Below the pieces are notes generated by a model. That model worked only from the letters and a program-made list of their open reading frames with translations, was not told the origin of the DNA and made no database searches. A DNA stretch of 64,000 nt from Alloascoidea africana (taxonomy: Eukaryota; Ascomycota; Alloascoideomycetes; Alloascoideales; Alloascoideaceae), in NCBI GenBank assembly GCA_030581615.1, contig JAKTTT010000051.1:1-64000 (forward strand), read 5' to 3'. The position numbers were made by a program, and so were the translations under genes. Shown here one piece after another: positions 1-10,733 of this stretch. Each line of letters begins with the position of its first letter. Positions within the stretch are counted from its first letter, which is position 1.

Positions 1-230
1 CGAGCAAGGCCAGCGTAACCAACGCGAGCAACGCGAGCACCCTGAGCACCCTGAGCGGCGTGAACAGCGCGGCCAATGCGGCCACCCTGAGATTCAAGCG
101 GTGGATCGCACATGGACCCGAGGCTCTAGAAGACGACGTCCAGGAAGATACGGGCATCACTGAATTGGATCAGAATGAAGATGGAACCAATCCAATTGCC
201 GTGTCCCAAGAGGCATTGGGAATTGAATGA
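1..230 (+). CDS. C-terminal fragment of an unidentified protein (5' end outside window)
   Basis: An open frame enters from the left edge (codons start at base 3) and ends at TGA 228-230. It encodes about 75 residues. The first third is rich in Ser, Ala, Asn and Thr with near-repeats such as NASNAST and STLSTLS. It then passes a short basic patch (RFKRW) into an acidic tail ending in ALGIE. There is no recognisable domain in this piece, so no function is proposed. The low-complexity start suggests a disordered C-terminal tail of a larger protein. The call rests on the continuous frame and the AT-rich, stop-rich sequence immediately after it. Confidence 0.55.
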   Translation, partial: SKASVTNASNASTLSTLSGVNSAANAATLRFKRWIAHGPEALEDDVQEDTGITELDQNEDGTNPIAVSQEALGIE

Positions 231-730
231 GAATCTGTAGAAACATCATATACTGATGGGAATGTCTGAGTTGTTACAGTTTGAATTAGCATGCCAAATA
301 AGAGCAAATGTAGTTTGCTAACCAGAATGCTTTTGTCTTAGTTGAAAGTAGTTTTATAAGAAAGCGCATTAATGCTTGTTGAAGAAGCCTTTCTATTTGC
401 TGTCTTGGCGATTGTCTGGTCGATATCACGTGAAAGCTTGGCTTCAGATACGAACAAAAAATAATGAACAATGAGATAACTGGAGTGACATTTGACATAT
501 GCAAAGAAGCTCGATCAAAATGTTTAATGGCACTTTAACTGTGTATTTTGTGAACGGTTTGTTTTCAGGTGCTCTGGTTGCAAATGAAAGTGTTCTCTAA
601 TTGTACCTTTGCCGTTGGTCGCCTTTAAGGTTTACGGGGGTTGTGCATGCAGCTTTTAAAAGGATATCTATTCCTAGGACTTTTTCTTTCTTCTTTCTTC
701 TTTCTTCTCTTTGGAAACTTCGGTTACAAA
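231..730. other. Intergenic region upstream of the SNG1-like gene
   Basis: About 500 bases without a credible gene. It would hold the 3' end of the left-edge gene and the promoter of the next gene. The last 60 bases are strongly pyrimidine-rich (repeated TTCTTTC at about 683-712), typical of a yeast core promoter or leader just before an ATG. Confidence 0.5.
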
Positions 731-2356
731 ATGGCTGAGTCCTCTATATTGGAGCAGACAACTCAGACAAACACACAAGATGATGATTTACAACAACGGA
801 TTGATGGTAAAGGCGAGAATGCAGAGATATCTTCCCTTGCTAGTTTAGGAAGCCGTTCCACATGCTTATCCCGTTCCATATCAGTTACAGGTGCCACAGT
901 GGAACAATATCGGCCACCTAGTTCAGAAAAAGACGCTTCGAAAAACGACGATGATAGCAATGGTGATGATAATGACGCCAGTCTCAAGAAGCTGAAATCG
1001 ATTCAGAGGACGCTCTCCCGTAAGATCACAACTATCCAGAACTCTATCGCACATATATACGACCACTCCTTATTTGTGACCCACAAGAAAATACTGAAGT
1101 TGGCCTTCATAAGACTCACAATAATATCAATTCTAACGATGATTCCCCTTAGCATATTTTGGGGCAGTTACTATGGCAAGAATACGAGAATCCATAAATT
1201 GAAAATCTGGGTAATTGATTGGGATGATGGACATCGAGACTTTGGAAAAGTGGTTGGACCAGTTGTGATGGAAACTGCTTTGGCTTTAAACAACAAGGCT
1301 AATCTTGGTTATGAAAATAAAACGGACGATTTTCCTTATTCAAATTACACGATAGACGATATTAGAGACCGAATTTCTCACAATAAGGCTTGGGGTGCAA
1401 TTGTGATTCAACGAAATGCCTCTGAAGCAATATTTACAGCAATAATGAGCTACGATTCTGATTATAAATCCCAGAATCTCATAACCTATTTGATTACAAC
1501 TGGTAGAGATCCAGCAACTACAGGATCTACTTTGATGACCCAGATTCTCCAACTGCAGAGCATAGTCTCTGCGCAGTTTCAAGAGATCCTTTTCAAGACC
1601 TTGCCTAGCCAATTATCCAACTCGGACTTTGTAAGGATAGCAGTGGATGTCCCTAAACTCCTAAGCTCCCCCCTGTCATTTTCAATTGAGGATCTCAAAC
1701 CGTTTCAAGGTGACGTTACAATGGCCGTCATTATGGTTGGGCTGATCCTGATGATTGTAATTTCCTTTTTCCAATTCCTATTCTTTATCACCATTCACCC
1801 AATCCTGCTGAACAAAGTGCCCATGGTCGAATACTTGATATACCGCTGTATTCTCAACATTTCTTCGTATTTTATTATCTCATTTTTTTACAGTCTGGTT
1901 TCATTGGCATTTCGAGTTGACTTTTCGGCTCAGTATGGTCGTGGTGGATTTGTCGTTTATTGGATGACGGTTTGGCTTTCAATGACTGCTCTTGGGGGAT
2001 TTGCTGAAAATATGGGTCTAATAGTGTTTAACTACTTCCCGCCCCTGATGGGATTTTGTCTCGTCAGTTGGGTTATGCTCAATTCAGCATCTACGTTGAC
2101 TCCACAAGAATTAACATCGGCTTTTTATAAGATTGGCTATGGTCTTCCGGTTTACAACTCTGCTGCTATTATAAGGCATATACTCTTTGGTGTGGACTGT
2201 TCCATGGGGAGACATATTGGTGTCCTTTTCGCATGGATTGCCTTTGACTACACCCTTCTTCCCTTAACGATTCAATTTCTCAAATGGAAACAAGGAAGAG
2301 CCAAAGCCAAGGCTGTCGCTGTCGAAGATACAGAAAAGAGCACTTCAGCCAGTTAG
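731..2356 (+). CDS. SNG1: SNG1-family (DUF3533) multispanning membrane protein
   Basis: A 541-residue protein if started at ATG 731, which follows a pyrimidine-rich leader. In-frame starts further upstream (ATG 647) would translate that leader and are less likely. The N-terminus is a soluble Ser/Asp-rich region. One hydrophobic helix follows near residue 135 (LTIISILTMIPLSIFWG), then a long extracytoplasmic segment with N-glycosylation sequons (NYT, NKT, NAS), then a cluster of about five membrane helices. This one-plus-five arrangement and the length match fungal Sng1 proteins (S. cerevisiae Sng1, 547 residues), plasma-membrane proteins tied to nitrosoguanidine resistance and membrane lipid asymmetry. 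The precise substrate is not established from sequence. The SNG1 paralogue is uncertain because the family has several fungal branches. Confidence 0.8.
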   Translation: MAESSILEQTTQTNTQDDDLQQRIDGKGENAEISSLASLGSRSTCLSRSISVTGATVEQYRPPSSEKDASKNDDDSNGDDNDASLKKLKSIQRTLSRKITTIQNSIAHIYDHSLFVTHKKILKLAFIRLTIISILTMIPLSIFWGSYYGKNTRIHKLKIWVIDWDDGHRDFGKVVGPVVMETALALNNKANLGYENKTDDFPYSNYTIDDIRDRISHNKAWGAIVIQRNASEAIFTAIMSYDSDYKSQNLITYLITTGRDPATTGSTLMTQILQLQSIVSAQFQEILFKTLPSQLSNSDFVRIAVDVPKLLSSPLSFSIEDLKPFQGDVTMAVIMVGLILMIVISFFQFLFFITIHPILLNKVPMVEYLIYRCILNISSYFIISFFYSLVSLAFRVDFSAQYGRGGFVVYWMTVWLSMTALGGFAENMGLIVFNYFPPLMGFCLVSWVMLNSASTLTPQELTSAFYKIGYGLPVYNSAAIIRHILFGVDCSMGRHIGVLFAWIAFDYTLLPLTIQFLKWKQGRAKAKAVAVEDTEKSTSAS

Positions 2357-2677
2357 AATCCAAGGCTCGAGAATTTTAGTCTTCGGATTGTTTTATTCTA
2401 TTACTTGTATTACGCTTGCATTTACACCTTTTTGATAATAATATACAACTTCTAAATCGTTACTTGAGAAAATTAGTGTGAAAGATTTGAACTATGGGAT
2501 CGTATACACAGACTGTTCATGAGAATGCAAACAATGATACAGAAAAATATAAAAAAACAAAAATAGAAAAGCTACCCAATTTCAACCGTTCTAAAATCTA
2601 TACAAGTTCAAATGTTTTTTGGTGTGATATCCACATTCGCACCCTTCATTTTAAATAAAATGCAGCCAATAATAGGC
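2357..2677. other. Short convergent intergenic region
   Basis: Separates the 3' ends of the SNG1-like gene (+) and PAP2 (-). It is AT-rich and nothing beyond presumed 3' UTRs is visible. Confidence 0.5.
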
Positions 2678-4603
2678 TTAACAGGGCAGCGTTTGGCCTT
2701 TGCTGTGCCAGTACATCCGTTTAGCTTCTTTGGATATGAATTTGGCTGCTCCTTTACTTTCCGGAGAATCAGAAACGTTACTGCTCATATTTCTATTATT
2801 TGCACTGTCATCGCTATTTGCTCTTGAAGCTGGTGAGATCATTGACATCTCGCCTCCATCGCCATCATCGTCAATATTAGAATTTGAATCAGTAGAGATT
2901 ACTATAACCTGTTGCTTTTTAGTCGTACGAGATAAAGGTATAGGACTGCTCTTTGATTCTGGAGTTTGTGAAATACTGTAACTTGAGTTAGAGGAATCGC
3001 CATCACCATCTTCTTCATCATCACTGTCGGCATGATCAAATTTCATAATTTCAGCATAACTTTCCTGAAATTTCTTAGCTTTACTGTGTGGTGTCCCTAA
3101 ACACCCATTCTTCGGTTTCTTAGGAGATGAATACTTTACAATCATTGGGCTTTCTCTCTCAGAATCATCAGGGCTTTGAGCAGTTGTTGAGATTGCGACA
3201 ATCGACTCATTAATTACAAATTCTCTGTCGTCGTTAAAGTCCCGTTGAGGACCCTTTAGCTTGAGAATATTTCCAAGGATCGAGCGGTCTAAGCGCTTCT
3301 TATAACTGCTATACTCAAGTTCATAGCACCTATTTTTAAGCATTTCATAAGCTCCACGAAAAGCTTTAGTTATACTTTTAAGATTATGCGTTCCTCGGCT
3401 TATGTTGTTTGAAGAGTCATTAGGATCCTGGATCACCAGCGAATATTGCTTTTGAGGATTTATTAGATGTCTGATGATCTCTTTTGAAATGTAACGACAG
3501 TTTCCGTCGGAGTCTATGGAGATTCCAACTGTTTTGTAGTTGAATTTTGTACCATACAACTCGAAAAACTCGATTAACAAAACGCCGACATTTTTCTTTG
3601 GGTCCATACTTCCACTTGATATCCGAGGATGGAGCTTGAGGAAGGAATAAACTAAACATATGACAGAATATCCACCTAGACCTCCGGTATGGACCTCGTT
3701 CAACCTTCGTGAAGCCAGAAATTGTTTCACTACCAGTACCAACTCCCTCAAATAGGGGGTTTCGCTCACCCATTTGCGTATCACTTGAGCGGCTTCCACT
3801 CCATTTGTACGCTCAAAAGAAATATCAATAGGTATGTTCACCGTTCTATCAACAAATTTGAGAATGGGTACCTTGGCTTTTGCAATCACCGTCATGTTTT
3901 TTATTCTGCCAGTAGCTTTTAATGTGCTTGACAATGAGTAAAGGTGCCTTCTAGTGTCATATTTACCAGAATTTGAAACAACAACCATATCGATATCTGC
4001 ACCTGGAAGATATAAGTCGGTGGAATAGGACCCAAAAACTAAAAGTTTAGAGTCCGACCACTTCTTTTGCACCACCATTTTCAGTGCTCTCACAGTAGCA
4101 TTTCTCATCTCAATTTCATGCTTAGAAGGAGATATGTATGCTATAAAATCCATGATTTCAAGCGTTAGCCAATCTGATATTTCCTTTTGAGTTGAGTGTC
4201 TACGAGGTTTTATCCAAGGATGCATTGTTGAACTTTTCAGCTTTTTGGAATGCGTGCTGTTTTCATAATCGTAACCATTATCATTATCATCTGAACTGTC
4301 ATCCTCGCTTCGTGCCAATGCCAATTTCCTTTTTAAACCATTCGCTGTACTTCCTTTGTGTTCAGAACTATCAAAAGTCGAAGAGTTTAATGATATGAAG
4401 TTGTGATTATCTTTTTGATTTCGACCATTTTTTTCCTGTTCAGATTCATCAGACGATGAAGATGCAAGAGCTATAAAGCTTTCATTTGAATTATCGACGG
4501 GCTCTGCCTGTGTTTCGTCTACTGAAAAGTGTATCATCGTAGAGCATTCATTTACCACTAGATTTTTGAGTTTTTCTTCATATGAAAACTGTGCTTTGTT
4601 CAT
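2678..4603 (-). CDS. PAP2: Non-canonical poly(A) polymerase of the TRAMP complex (Trf4/Pap2 family)
   Basis: A 641-residue nuclear RNA 3'-adenylyltransferase that tags aberrant RNAs for the exosome with an Air zinc-knuckle protein and Mtr4 helicase. The acidic, Ser-rich N-terminus (about residues 1-130) is followed by the pol-beta-type nucleotidyltransferase core. The catalytic signature is plain: GSYST at about 191-195 and the DID dyad at 203-205. A third acid is expected in the PIDISFE stretch, and the PAP-associated domain follows (VKQFLASRRLNEVHTGGLGGY). The C-terminal 150 residues are disordered, Ser/Asp-rich and end in a Lys-rich patch. Length is close to Trf4 (584) and Trf5 (642), which cannot be told apart here. 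There are no introns. It is divergent from TWF1 across about 630 bp. Confidence 0.9.
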   Translation of the reverse strand: MNKAQFSYEEKLKNLVVNECSTMIHFSVDETQAEPVDNSNESFIALASSSSDESEQEKNGRNQKDNHNFISLNSSTFDSSEHKGSTANGLKRKLALARSEDDSSDDNDNGYDYENSTHSKKLKSSTMHPWIKPRRHSTQKEISDWLTLEIMDFIAYISPSKHEIEMRNATVRALKMVVQKKWSDSKLLVFGSYSTDLYLPGADIDMVVVSNSGKYDTRRHLYSLSSTLKATGRIKNMTVIAKAKVPILKFVDRTVNIPIDISFERTNGVEAAQVIRKWVSETPYLRELVLVVKQFLASRRLNEVHTGGLGGYSVICLVYSFLKLHPRISSGSMDPKKNVGVLLIEFFELYGTKFNYKTVGISIDSDGNCRYISKEIIRHLINPQKQYSLVIQDPNDSSNNISRGTHNLKSITKAFRGAYEMLKNRCYELEYSSYKKRLDRSILGNILKLKGPQRDFNDDREFVINESIVAISTTAQSPDDSERESPMIVKYSSPKKPKNGCLGTPHSKAKKFQESYAEIMKFDHADSDDEEDGDGDSSNSSYSISQTPESKSSPIPLSRTTKKQQVIVISTDSNSNIDDDGDGGEMSMISPASRANSDDSANNRNMSSNVSDSPESKGAAKFISKEAKRMYWHSKGQTLPC

Positions 4604-5235
4604 AGAAGACTTAGCAGAAGCCTTTATCTCCCAACTCCTTGAAATGCCTAGGGTCTGTTGTCCAAAAGGCTTTGAGAATTTTGTTCAAGAGTTTCGCTAT
4701 CACAACTGTAGATGAAAAAACCTGTCCCTCATCGAGCTTTGAAGCTAAGTATGTCTATATGTTACCCGGATTTAACCGATTATCTGAATCTTCTAGGAAA
4801 AGAGCGAACTGTCTCAGCGCTATGGACTGAACAAATACAGGCACGAATGTCAGAAACAAAGCTACTCATATTTTGATTAACTAGACTAGAAGGAACGGGC
4901 AGGAATGCTTCTGACTGTAGAATTGAATGAACCATGACCTCTGGTACGCCAGTAGGCGTATATTGCAGAACACCCTGATGAACTCCAATAGTTGCCTAAT
5001 TGGGTTTATCCAGGATATCTCATATCTCTGGCCATTATTATCTACGCACTAAGCAGAATCATAGATGTGTTAAATGCTTACAGCCTCCGGTTAGACTCAG
5101 ACTGAAAGTCAGTTCTACCCTCTTCGCGGAACGATTGGCGATTCTTTCTCATGGCCTATAGTTCCGGGTAAGTGGCATCAGGATCATTTCGTGGAGATCC
5201 AGCTCCCTACACTTGTTTATCTATTGTCATTGCAA
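4604..5235. other. Divergent promoter region between PAP2 and TWF1
   Basis: Contains only short frames. A 63-codon plus-strand ORF at 4639-4830 has no recognisable features and lies in the presumed PAP2 promoter, so it is not called as a gene. Confidence 0.5.
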
Positions 5236-6512
5236 ATGTCAAACCAATCAGGAATTACAGGTAACTAAACGTATCTTTAGTATTTTCTCGGCCATTGAGC
5301 CTCTAACATATATTGAACAAATATGGTTTGAATATCTGCAGCGTCTGATGAGCTTCTGGCCACCTTCAAGACCTTTGTAGATCAGGGATACCGCGCCCTT
5401 TTGGTCGAAATTGCCAACGGTATGCCATCATTCTTTGACTCTTGCCAGATATAAACTAACTCCTCTCGTTAACACTTACAACATAAAGAGAAACTGTTAC
5501 CCAAACAGACAATTGAGGGATCTTCGGACTTTGCTGGCGATTTCAATTTAGTTTCCAAACTCCTCGGCCCCGAACCGATGTACATACTTTACAAGAATGA
5601 CTACGGCACATCTTCTTTCCCCTCTACGTATATTTTTGCCTCATATGTCCCAGATTCTGCCAAAGTCAGAAATAAGATGCTTTACGCATCAACAAGGAAC
5701 ACTCTTTCCAGAGAATTGGGCGGCTCAGATAAGTTTCCACAGGCTCTATTTATTACTGAGCCTGAAGAATTCAGCTTCGATCATTGGAAAAAACATGAGG
5801 CTCATGTTAAGGCTGATGCCCCATTGACTCAGGAAGAACGATCTCTGCTTGAAGTGAGAGAAAAGGAGGCTGACATGTTATTAGGGACAGGCGCCAGGCG
5901 ATCGCATGTTGTTCCAACATCTTTACAAGGGCCAGGGCAAGGTGAAATCCTTGGCTTCAAAGTGAATGATGCGCTGGTCAATGCTCTCAAGGAGCTAAAA
6001 TCCGGTCCCGATAGCAATTTAGTTTCTGCTCAAATTGACGTGCCTACTGAAACTGTAGTCCTACTTCAAAGTGTCAATGGCGTTTCCCAGGCAGATTTGA
6101 CTTCCTACATCTCTTCAAGCAACCCCCAGTACACGTTTTACAAGTATGGGGACAATGTCACGGGTAAGTACGGCCAAGATAAAGAAAAGAGGACTAGACA
6201 TTAACTTCGTTTTTAGCATTCATTTACACTTGCCCTACTTCCTCAAAAGTAAAAGAAAGAATGATTTATTCCACAAATAGACATTCTATTATTACACATG
6301 CTAAAGAATTGGGTCTAAACATTGAAAAGATTGTGGGTATTTCGTTTCTGCCTTCATACTTGTCTATGAAGACTAACCTTATTGAAATGCTATAGCTTGA
6401 AGGAAGTGACGGAAGCGAAATTGATACCAGCGAATTCAAGCATGTTTTGCCTGCTTCATCTCAAAAGTTGTCCACAAGGTTTGCACGTCCTCGTGGACCT
6501 GGCCGCAGATAG
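5236..6512 (+). CDS. TWF1: Twinfilin, actin-monomer-binding protein, five exons
   Basis: Exons read by eye: 5236-5260, 5342-5419, 5489-6163, 6217-6332 and 6396-6512, giving 336 residues (S. cerevisiae Twf1 has 332). The first exon starts MSNQSGITA, very like the N-terminus of known twinfilins. Two ADF-homology domains follow, about residues 9-140 and 180-320 (PQYTFYKYGDNV, then FIYTCPTSSKVKERM). A short basic tail ends in RGPGRR, the type that binds capping protein and phosphoinositides. Twinfilin sequesters ADP-actin monomers and promotes filament-end turnover at cortical patches. Branch-like CTAAC or TTAAC motifs precede the acceptors. Intron 4 must use an uncommon GTGGGT donor, because the nearby GTATTT would shift into a stop. 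Confidence 0.9.
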
Positions 6513-6973
6513 GGCCAGTAAAGGAATGCTTTTTTTTTTAGGAGATTCTCATCTTTATGACTTGAACGCGAAAGAACAAGGCCATAAATACAATAGAAAC
6601 TATAATTAGCATCTCGATCTATGAGTTGAGGGATGAAAAAGCTTTGAGAATAAATGTCACCTTTTGACTTCTGTAAATTTGAAATCTCGAGTATTTCCAC
6701 TAGACACTAATCACCGAAATAGTACAAACAAAAGAGCACCGAAACAAAGATAGCGCCGTACCAACCATCTTTTTCTGTTCAATATACACATCCAACTACA
6801 TTGTCATTAACCATAAAAAAACGAAAAAAATAAAAGCATATGAGAAATCAATCACAAACCAATCATCACAAGTACTAGTACAGAATAGAAATCATAAGCT
6901 TAAAACATGAAACAATAAATAATCCCCATTACAGAACAACCTAAGAAACATTAAACCCAGTAACAAAGATAGT
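6513..6973. other. Convergent intergenic region
   Basis: AT-rich 3' flanks of TWF1 (+) and the RING/PHD gene (-). No gene seen. Confidence 0.5.
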
Positions 6974-8746
6974 TTAAACTACCCTAGAATTTTGTTGTTG
7001 TGATGCTAGTCTTGCAGATCTTAAATAAGCACTACGAACAGAATCCATCTCGTTTTCAACATGCTGAGCAACAACGCCTTTCCATCTTCTGACTTGATCA
7101 TTATCATGAAATAAATTGGTCATTAAAGCAAAATTGTTTCCCTGTTTTTCCGCATCATTATCAAGAGAATTATTCGTTTGGGACTTTTCATCTTGCAAAG
7201 CTTTGTATATTCCCCGACTAACATTCTTATTGATTTCTGTGTATTGCTCTTCATTGATTAAACATTGCCTGTACAATGGGCGAAGTTGATCTCTTACCCA
7301 TGATTGGATAACTTGTTTCTCTCCAAATGAGAGCGTGTTCTGACTTTCCGCTGGCAAAGAAATGGAAACGTCTTGTTGGAGAGAGTTCACCACAGGAGAC
7401 TGCGGTCCAGAGTGAGATTGCGGCGAGAATACTCTACCAGAAGATGATGATCCCGACGATGATCCAGGGGAGGAGGAAGAAAAGGAGGAGGAGGATGAAC
7501 TTGACCCGACTGACACTGACGATTCGTAGAGTTGTGCAAGTGGCGATGTAATTTGACTAGACAACACTGTCGGTTGGCTTGTCGTGCCTCCTCCCAAAGC
7601 GAGTGGCTTCGAAGTTCTATTGAGGTTAGCATTATGTCTCATTTCGAGAATTAATGACTCAACCGTACTTTTATAACGCTTGGAGTTAATAGCCTGCTGT
7701 GGCTTCTGAACTCCATGACTGGGTTCTGCGTGGGACAATGAATGCGGAGGCAAAGTTGACGCCGGGACTCTGTGTTTTCTGCATGGCCGCTTGAGTTTTC
7801 TGGAGGAGTCTGAAATGCTAGCTCTTGGTGCTTCCAAAGACTGCACAGAAGGCGATAGAGGAACAGCACCATTATTCTGAGATTGCGAAGTTTCCTCTTG
7901 ATCCTCTGCAGGTGATCCATCTAAGACTTGTTCTAGTTGCCTCCAAGATTCCTGTATTTCGATTGGGACATCCCTAGGGATATTAGCAGTTCTATTCGAA
8001 CTCTCATTAATCATTGACATGTAGCTGGGTTCTGTAGAACTGGAGAAAGGGAGGTCGGTATCCAAATTAATCGTAGAACTAGAAAGCCAGGATTCTTCGA
8101 GATCCCAACCTGGGCGTCTTCGGCCATTCGTCCGTCCTCGTATACTGTTGGTGCCTAGGCGAACGTTCCCAAATACTTGAGCAGCATCGCACATGGGGCA
8201 AACCCAATAATCCCCTGTTAATATTGTCTGTCTCGTCATCCCCAAACATCTTGGATGGTAAAGACAAGAGCATGAGTTGCAAATGGCAAATCCCGACCGC
8301 TCATTTGATCGTCGATCACATAACGAACACAGACCATAAACCTGAACATTTTGTTGCAAAACAATTCCGTGTGTTTGATTATCTTCTTCCTCCATTCGCA
8401 TGTTTTGTACTGGTTGTGCATCCTCTAGATCGTTATGACGTAGATTTCTATCCTCAACGTCATATGTATTAATGATTGTACCCAATTCGTTGTCATTACC
8501 TCCTGTATATGTGAACACTTCGATAGTGTTAAACTTTACACGACACTTTGGACAAGTGTTTGCTCTTTCTGCCCATGGCTTTATACACCGATCATGGTAG
8601 ATATGTCTGCATGGCAACACTCTTGCAACGGCAGGTCCGTATTGTTTGGCGATTGTTACGGGCTTTTCATAACAATCTAATGACTCTAAACAGATTGTAC
8701 AAGTCTCAGAACAATCACACACTTTATCTTTTTCTTTATCTGACAT
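6974..8746 (-). CDS. ASR1: RING-PHD ubiquitin ligase, Asr1/PHRF1-like
   Basis: Started at the internal ATG 8746 (MSDKEKDK), giving 590 residues. Upstream in-frame codons are hydrophobic, begin without ATG and look untranslated. A RING-H2 finger lies at about residues 16-70 (CTICLESL, CRHIYHDRC, CPKC). A PHD finger follows at about 137-185 (CSLCDRR, CNSCSCLYHPRC, WVCPMC). This tandem RING-PHD layout is that of yeast Asr1 and animal PHRF1, which bind phosphorylated RNA polymerase II CTD and ubiquitylate the polymerase. A C-terminal conserved helix (VIQSWVRDQLRPLY) resembles the PHRF1 C-terminus. The middle is Ser-rich and disordered. The protein is about twice the length of S. cerevisiae Asr1 (288), so the PHRF1-like extension may be ancestral. 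Confidence 0.8.
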   Translation of the reverse strand: MSDKEKDKVCDCSETCTICLESLDCYEKPVTIAKQYGPAVARVLPCRHIYHDRCIKPWAERANTCPKCRVKFNTIEVFTYTGGNDNELGTIINTYDVEDRNLRHNDLEDAQPVQNMRMEEEDNQTHGIVLQQNVQVYGLCSLCDRRSNERSGFAICNSCSCLYHPRCLGMTRQTILTGDYWVCPMCDAAQVFGNVRLGTNSIRGRTNGRRRPGWDLEESWLSSSTINLDTDLPFSSSTEPSYMSMINESSNRTANIPRDVPIEIQESWRQLEQVLDGSPAEDQEETSQSQNNGAVPLSPSVQSLEAPRASISDSSRKLKRPCRKHRVPASTLPPHSLSHAEPSHGVQKPQQAINSKRYKSTVESLILEMRHNANLNRTSKPLALGGGTTSQPTVLSSQITSPLAQLYESSVSVGSSSSSSSFSSSSPGSSSGSSSSGRVFSPQSHSGPQSPVVNSLQQDVSISLPAESQNTLSFGEKQVIQSWVRDQLRPLYRQCLINEEQYTEINKNVSRGIYKALQDEKSQTNNSLDNDAEKQGNNFALMTNLFHDNDQVRRWKGVVAQHVENEMDSVRSAYLRSARLASQQQNSRVV

Positions 8747-9839
8747 GGGTCGCTGGCTAATGTAGTCTCCAATTAAGAGCAATATGCGATTCTGATGGTC
8801 AAAGTGGCGACGAGGAGATGATAAGCGGAAAAATAGAAACTTCCGAAAAAAATGAAAAGTTTGAAACAAGTTTTAAAAAGAATCAAGAGACACCAGATAT
8901 CTAACCCATTAAGTATTTCGGAGGTTGAAGAGAATGAGAATTGAAAGGTCCAAAAGGTCTCTTTAAATAGTTCTAGACTGATCACCTGACGGTCAGCCTG
9001 GCAGCGCAAAAGACTGGAGTTCTTTATGGGTGTATGGGTGTAGAGGCAGTGGTCAGAAGTCTTGGCTTGAGAGATCTTCTTTTTGTGTAAGAATTGTTGA
9101 CTGTTTGCTTTGCCATGGCATTGAATGGGAATAAGGGGGCGATGGCATTTCTCTAGATTAACTGAGAAGATATCAATTTTGAACACCTTTATTTGGATCA
9201 GAATGTTTTCCTATGTGTAGTTCATAAAGTTGATGATGGCGGAAAACTCTAGGCCTTGGTTGTATTAACACCAGGAAATAGCTCGTCTGTAAGCTTCTTC
9301 ACAAATGTACTGCCTTTAATTAACTTTTGACAATTCTTAGATAGCCCTGTGATGCTGTCAATATGGAACTTTTGTTCGGCAGAGCACACCTGGATTTAGA
9401 TCTTGACCCCTGCTTTGGCGTCTTTTGAAAACAGATACTCATTAATATTCCTTTCCCCCTATTTTCAACGCTAATATTAGCTTCCTTTTCTATTTCTTAT
9501 ACATCCTTTTCTCTATGCCAGCTGGACTGTTAGAAGAGAAGGTTGTAGATTATTAACGTGAATAGAACAGAGCCATTTGAGAGAGTTCCATGCTTCTCAA
9601 AACAAAAATCAAAGCTAGCTATAACTTAAAAGTTCTTATAAAAGCCATGTATATATCTAACGTTTAGTATCAGTTTGAAACTAAAACAGACGATGATATT
9701 ACTCTGTTTTTAAGTTTAGATGCTTGAATCAACTGAGATGGAGGAGTGGATGTACGGAGGTATACGGTGACTGTTGTGAATTAGTTTGGAGCTTTTCAAA
9801 TTTCAAAGCACAGCAAGAGTTAATAATCCATCTGCCATT
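8747..9839. other. Divergent regulatory region between the RING/PHD gene and RDS3
   Basis: About 1.1 kb with no convincing gene. A 137-codon minus-strand frame at 8773-9186 has no conserved features and lies upstream of the true ASR1 start. The region contains a full Rap1-type consensus match at 9029-9041. Confidence 0.5.
9029..9041 (-). promoter_or_regulatory. Rap1-type binding motif in the ASR1/RDS3 divergent promoter
   Basis: On the minus strand the sequence is ACACCCATACACC, matching all 13 positions of the S. cerevisiae Rap1 consensus ACACCCRYACAYM. It lies about 290 bp upstream of the ASR1-like ATG and 800 bp from RDS3. The overlapping sequence holds a second partial ACACCCAT unit. Binding is inferred, not shown. 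Confidence 0.4.
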
Positions 9840-10221
9840 ATGACCACGAGAACACATCCCGATCTAGTCCTCTGTATGAGACTTCCGGGCACTACGATAG
9901 CTAGAATGTGCGAAAAGTGTGATGGACGGTGTCCTATATGTGACAGTTTTGTCCGCCCGACATATCCTGTCCGAATATGTGATGAATGCGCCTATGGAAC
10001 CAACGCTCAAAAGTGTATAATATGTGGAGGACCTGTAAGTGGAGTCATAGCATATCAGCTTGAACTGGATGATTACTAACTATTTACGGGAATAGGGTGT
10101 TGCCGATGCCTATTATTGTTCTGAATGCGTTCGAACTGAGCGACATTTAGATGGATGTCCAAAAGTTATAAATATTGGCGCTTCCAAAAGCGATATGTGG
10201 TACGAACGACGGAAGACTTGA
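9840..10221 (+). CDS. RDS3: SF3b subunit Rds3/PHF5A, two exons
   Basis: Exon 1 is 9840-10034 and exon 2 10096-10221, giving 106 residues (S. cerevisiae Rds3 has 107). The protein is a compact zinc-binding knot built from CxxC pairs: CEKC, CPIC, CDEC, CIIC and CSEC. The signature block [14 protein letters not shown] is shared by all family members. Rds3/PHF5A is the small structural subunit of U2 snRNP SF3b and helps form the branch-point adenosine pocket. The 60-nt intron has a GTAAGT donor and a branch-like TACTAAC, inside the otherwise open frame. The start is the ATG before TTRTHPDL, since that point aligns with the family N-terminus. Confidence 0.93.
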
Positions 10222-10733
10222 ACTGCAACTGACACTTCAAAAGGTGCCCCCAGATTAAAACTTGGCTTTGGGCTCTTTCGACATTGACATCGTACAAGTT
10301 CTTCAAAGAGTAGTTGTTTTCGAGTTGTATGATTGATTACATACACAATCTTCGATTTAGGGAATTCTCAATTGCAGAGAGAATACCATACTGTGGCAGC
10401 TTCATTATGGACCTTAATCTGGCGGTGGATTTTGATCGCTGTTTTGCTCAATAGATCACTGAAACAAAAGGTCACTTTGACCACTTTTGCATTTAAGTAG
10501 GACAAGATAAAAAAGTAATACAAAAGTTACGACAAACTTTGTAGAAGTTGTTTCTCATTTTTTAGTCTTCCTTGTTTCCACCTCACTTTTCAATGATGTA
10601 TTACTGTTTAACTCTCGACCCTTTTGGTTCAATTTAAAAGAACGCAATAAAATGTAAGGTTAGATGTAATATTAATATATCTATAGTTTTCCAGTTTGAC
10701 AAGGTGGTAATCTACTTTAAGATTTTCGTACTG
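10222..10733. other. Convergent intergenic region
   Basis: 3' flanks of RDS3 (+) and the thioredoxin gene (-). AT-rich toward the right, and nothing else is seen. Confidence 0.5.
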
